From: JBKECO01 sp047974745
GTDB taxonomy: Bacteria; Bacillota; Clostridia; Lachnospirales; Lachnospiraceae
Direction: 5' to 3'
Assembly (NCBI GenBank): GCA_047974745.1
Contig: JBKECO010000020.1
Location: 37,055-101,054, forward strand
Length of the DNA: 64,000 nt
In this document: one piece after another, positions 62,422-64,000 of the stretch
Position numbering within the stretch: the first letter of the stretch is position 1
Layout of the letters: every line of letters begins with the position of its first letter
Notes under the pieces: generated by a model
The model's database searches: none
What the model saw: only the letters and a program-made list of their open reading frames with translations
Told to the model about the DNA's origin: nothing
Program-made: the position numbers and the translations under genes

Positions 62422-63867
62422 TTAGTTGCGGCTCCATTCCTCTGCCTTTTGAACCAGGTCATTACAGGGAATCTTTCCCCATAGATTTGTCGTTTCACCC
62501 GGATCACTTTTTAGATTGAAGAATTGATGTTCGCCCAATGGACTATAACTAAGCTTACGTCCATCCGGAGAAATAATAGTAATTACTCTGTCTCTAACTG
62601 CTTCTGTAATTTCTGCCTTAGTATTATGGGTCAGCCATTCTTCCTTGATGGACACCTCACCTATTTCTGCCCCCAGGTCAAAATTATTATTAGAGCCTAT
62701 CCACTCAACAAAAACATCCTTCTCTGGTTGAACAAGTGGATCTGGATCTGAAAGTTCCTTAAAGATACTACTACCTTCACATGGTGGATAGCTCGGAGCT
62801 CCTAGTGCTTCTAGAAGCGTCGGAACAAGATCGATCTGACTGACTGGATTCGAAATGGTCTTTTTTTCCTTTTGTCCTGGCAGACGAATGAACAATGGAA
62901 CCTTAATTGCCTCTTCATACATTGTACATTTTCCATATAAGTTGTGGTTACCAAGCATATCCCCATGATCACTGGTATAAACAAGAATTGTATTATCCAG
63001 TTCCCCACAAGCTTCCAATGTATCAAGTATACGTCCGACTTGTCTGTCTACCATGCTGACGAGTCCATAGTATTGACATATAATACGTTTCCAGGCTTCC
63101 TCTGTTGGAAACTTCTTTTGAAATGTTTCCGAAAAGAGTTTATATTTTAACGGAACATCATCCGGCAGACATTCATGTGTTTCAGGAAGAGGCATGTTCT
63201 CCCAATTATAAAAATCATTCAATGGTCCCGTCATCGGCATATGTGGTTCAAAGAAGTTAAGATACAAAATAAAAGGTTCATCAGAATGTTCTTTGATAAA
63301 TTTCTCACCCATCATTCCAACATACCATGCTTTGGTATATTGCTCCGGCAGACTTACACTCAGCTGACGGGAATGATATGGAAACCCATTGCAGTCCACT
63401 GTATCCGTTTCAATTCCATTCTCTACTAACCAGTTCGTATAGCCGCAGCGTCTGCTCTTATCGTACTTATCGGAATCGTATTGATGATACCCATCATCAA
63501 CGCTTTCCCAGTATTGGAAGCCATGCTGTGCATGTACTTCATCCCCTAGATGCCATTTCCCATAATATGCTGTAGTATATTCACTTAATCCTGGCATTTC
63601 AGGCAGACATAAGGTCGTATCTTCCAGGATCATATTGTTGTCTGTAGTTTTATGTGTATGAGGATACAGCCCTGTCATAATTGATCCTCTTGAAGGTGTA
63701 CAAACTGACTGGGTCACATACGCATTGGAACATACAGTTGAGATTTCTGATAATTTATCCAGACTTGGCGTATGAATTTGTTTATTGCCAAGTGCATGGA
63801 TCGTATCCGCTCTCTGCTCATCTGTAAATAAGAACAGCAGGTTTGGTCTTTTCTTTGTCGATGACAT
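62422..63867 (-). CDS. Cysteine-type sulfatase
   Basis: The 481-residue protein is an arylsulfatase-family hydrolase. It begins KKRPNLLFLFTDEQRADT with a metal-binding aspartate, and has the signature VCTPSRGSIMTGLYPHTH, in which the cysteine would be oxidised to formylglycine, plus YYGKWHLGD and VYTSDHGDMLGNHNLYGK. There is no signal peptide, so it should remove sulfate from imported molecules such as mucin or glycosaminoglycan sugars, or aryl sulfates. In anaerobes a radical-SAM maturase (anSME) is needed; none is in the window. Start has AAAGGAG upstream. Confidence 0.92.
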   Translation of the reverse strand: MSSTKKRPNLLFLFTDEQRADTIHALGNKQIHTPSLDKLSEISTVCSNAYVTQSVCTPSRGSIMTGLYPHTHKTTDNNMILEDTTLCLPEMPGLSEYTTAYYGKWHLGDEVHAQHGFQYWESVDDGYHQYDSDKYDKSRRCGYTNWLVENGIETDTVDCNGFPYHSRQLSVSLPEQYTKAWYVGMMGEKFIKEHSDEPFILYLNFFEPHMPMTGPLNDFYNWENMPLPETHECLPDDVPLKYKLFSETFQKKFPTEEAWKRIICQYYGLVSMVDRQVGRILDTLEACGELDNTILVYTSDHGDMLGNHNLYGKCTMYEEAIKVPLFIRLPGQKEKKTISNPVSQIDLVPTLLEALGAPSYPPCEGSSIFKELSDPDPLVQPEKDVFVEWIGSNNNFDLGAEIGEVSIKEEWLTHNTKAEITEAVRDRVITIISPDGRKLSYSPLGEHQFFNLKSDPGETTNLWGKIPCNDLVQKAEEWSRN

Positions 63868-63925
63868 GTTTTCTCCTTTCAGCAGATCGCTGCCTACACC
63901 GGTTTCTTTTAATGTTTACTGTTTC

Positions 63926-64000
63926 TTACATAGGAAATACTATAACTGCTCCCACACATAATGCAAAGATTCTGATAAAATATAAGGGTACTGTATATGC
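63926..64000 (-). CDS. C-terminal end of an unknown, probably membrane, protein
   Basis: An open frame enters from the right edge and ends with TAA at 63926-63928, giving 24 visible residues, mostly hydrophobic (YFIRIFALCVGAVIVF, then PM). It is the same strand as, and 58 bases before, the sulfatase start. It could be the last membrane helix of a transporter. The frame could also be chance because so little is visible. Confidence 0.4.
   Translation of the reverse strand, partial: AYTVPLYFIRIFALCVGAVIVFPM

Noticed and set aside
1..64000. tRNA, rRNA, insertion sequences or phage genes
   Set aside because: No conserved T-loop sequences, transposase or integrase frames, or terminal repeats were seen in any gap.

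Overview
The window looks like chromosome from an anaerobic, probably gut-associated member of the Clostridia, most likely Lachnospiraceae. Supporting signs are a hybrid-cluster protein, LL-diaminopimelate aminotransferase, an ANTAR regulator next to glutamine synthetase, many ABC sugar importers with lipoprotein binding proteins, AGGAGG-type ribosome binding sites with some TTG and GTG starts, and methyl-accepting chemotaxis proteins. The species assignment is inference. Genes are dense: no stretch longer than about 290 bases lacks a gene, and I saw no rRNA, tRNA, CRISPR array, insertion sequence or prophage.

Layout. 1-5482: an oligosaccharide importer (binding protein, two permeases, the last cut by the window edge) transcribed leftwards, divergent from a YesM/YesN-like two-component system. 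5519-10609: a cobalamin adenosyltransferase, a large secreted two-domain cell-wall hydrolase and a GtrA protein. 10811-22332: housekeeping genes (typA, dapL, dapF, an ANTAR protein, glnA, a eukaryotic-type hisA, guaB, a PAP2 phosphatase, a YfcE-like phosphodiesterase and a split threonine/serine exporter). 22346-35177: an ABC-F ATPase, an aspartate-type aminotransferase, rarA, a DUF1801 protein, two chemotaxis receptors, hcp, an apiosidase-like glycosidase and mscL.

35354-42749: a ribose-type sugar importer in an operon led by a uroporphyrinogen-decarboxylase-family protein. A divergent LacI regulator carries an extra extracellular-solute-binding-protein domain. A perfect 14-bp palindrome lies between the two back-to-back promoters. 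42781-49672: a cell-surface module of class B sortase, unknown protein, AgrC-like GHKL kinase and LytTR regulator in one operon, next to a 1054-residue leucine-rich-repeat surface protein with a VPKTG sorting signal.

49889-59525: an eight-gene operon with a peptide-type ABC importer (oppB, oppC, oppD, oppF and a binding protein), an M42 peptidase, an acetamidase/formamidase-family amidase and a single-chain fusion of both ethanolamine ammonia-lyase subunits (EutB-EutC). I read it as a candidate route that imports an ethanolamine-containing amide or peptide, releases ethanolamine and deaminates it, with no microcompartment genes nearby. This is the best candidate for an undescribed system here. 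59677-64000: a Na/phosphate cotransporter preceded by a PhoP-box-like repeat, a Ca/Na antiporter, a cysteine-type sulfatase and the tail of a further gene.
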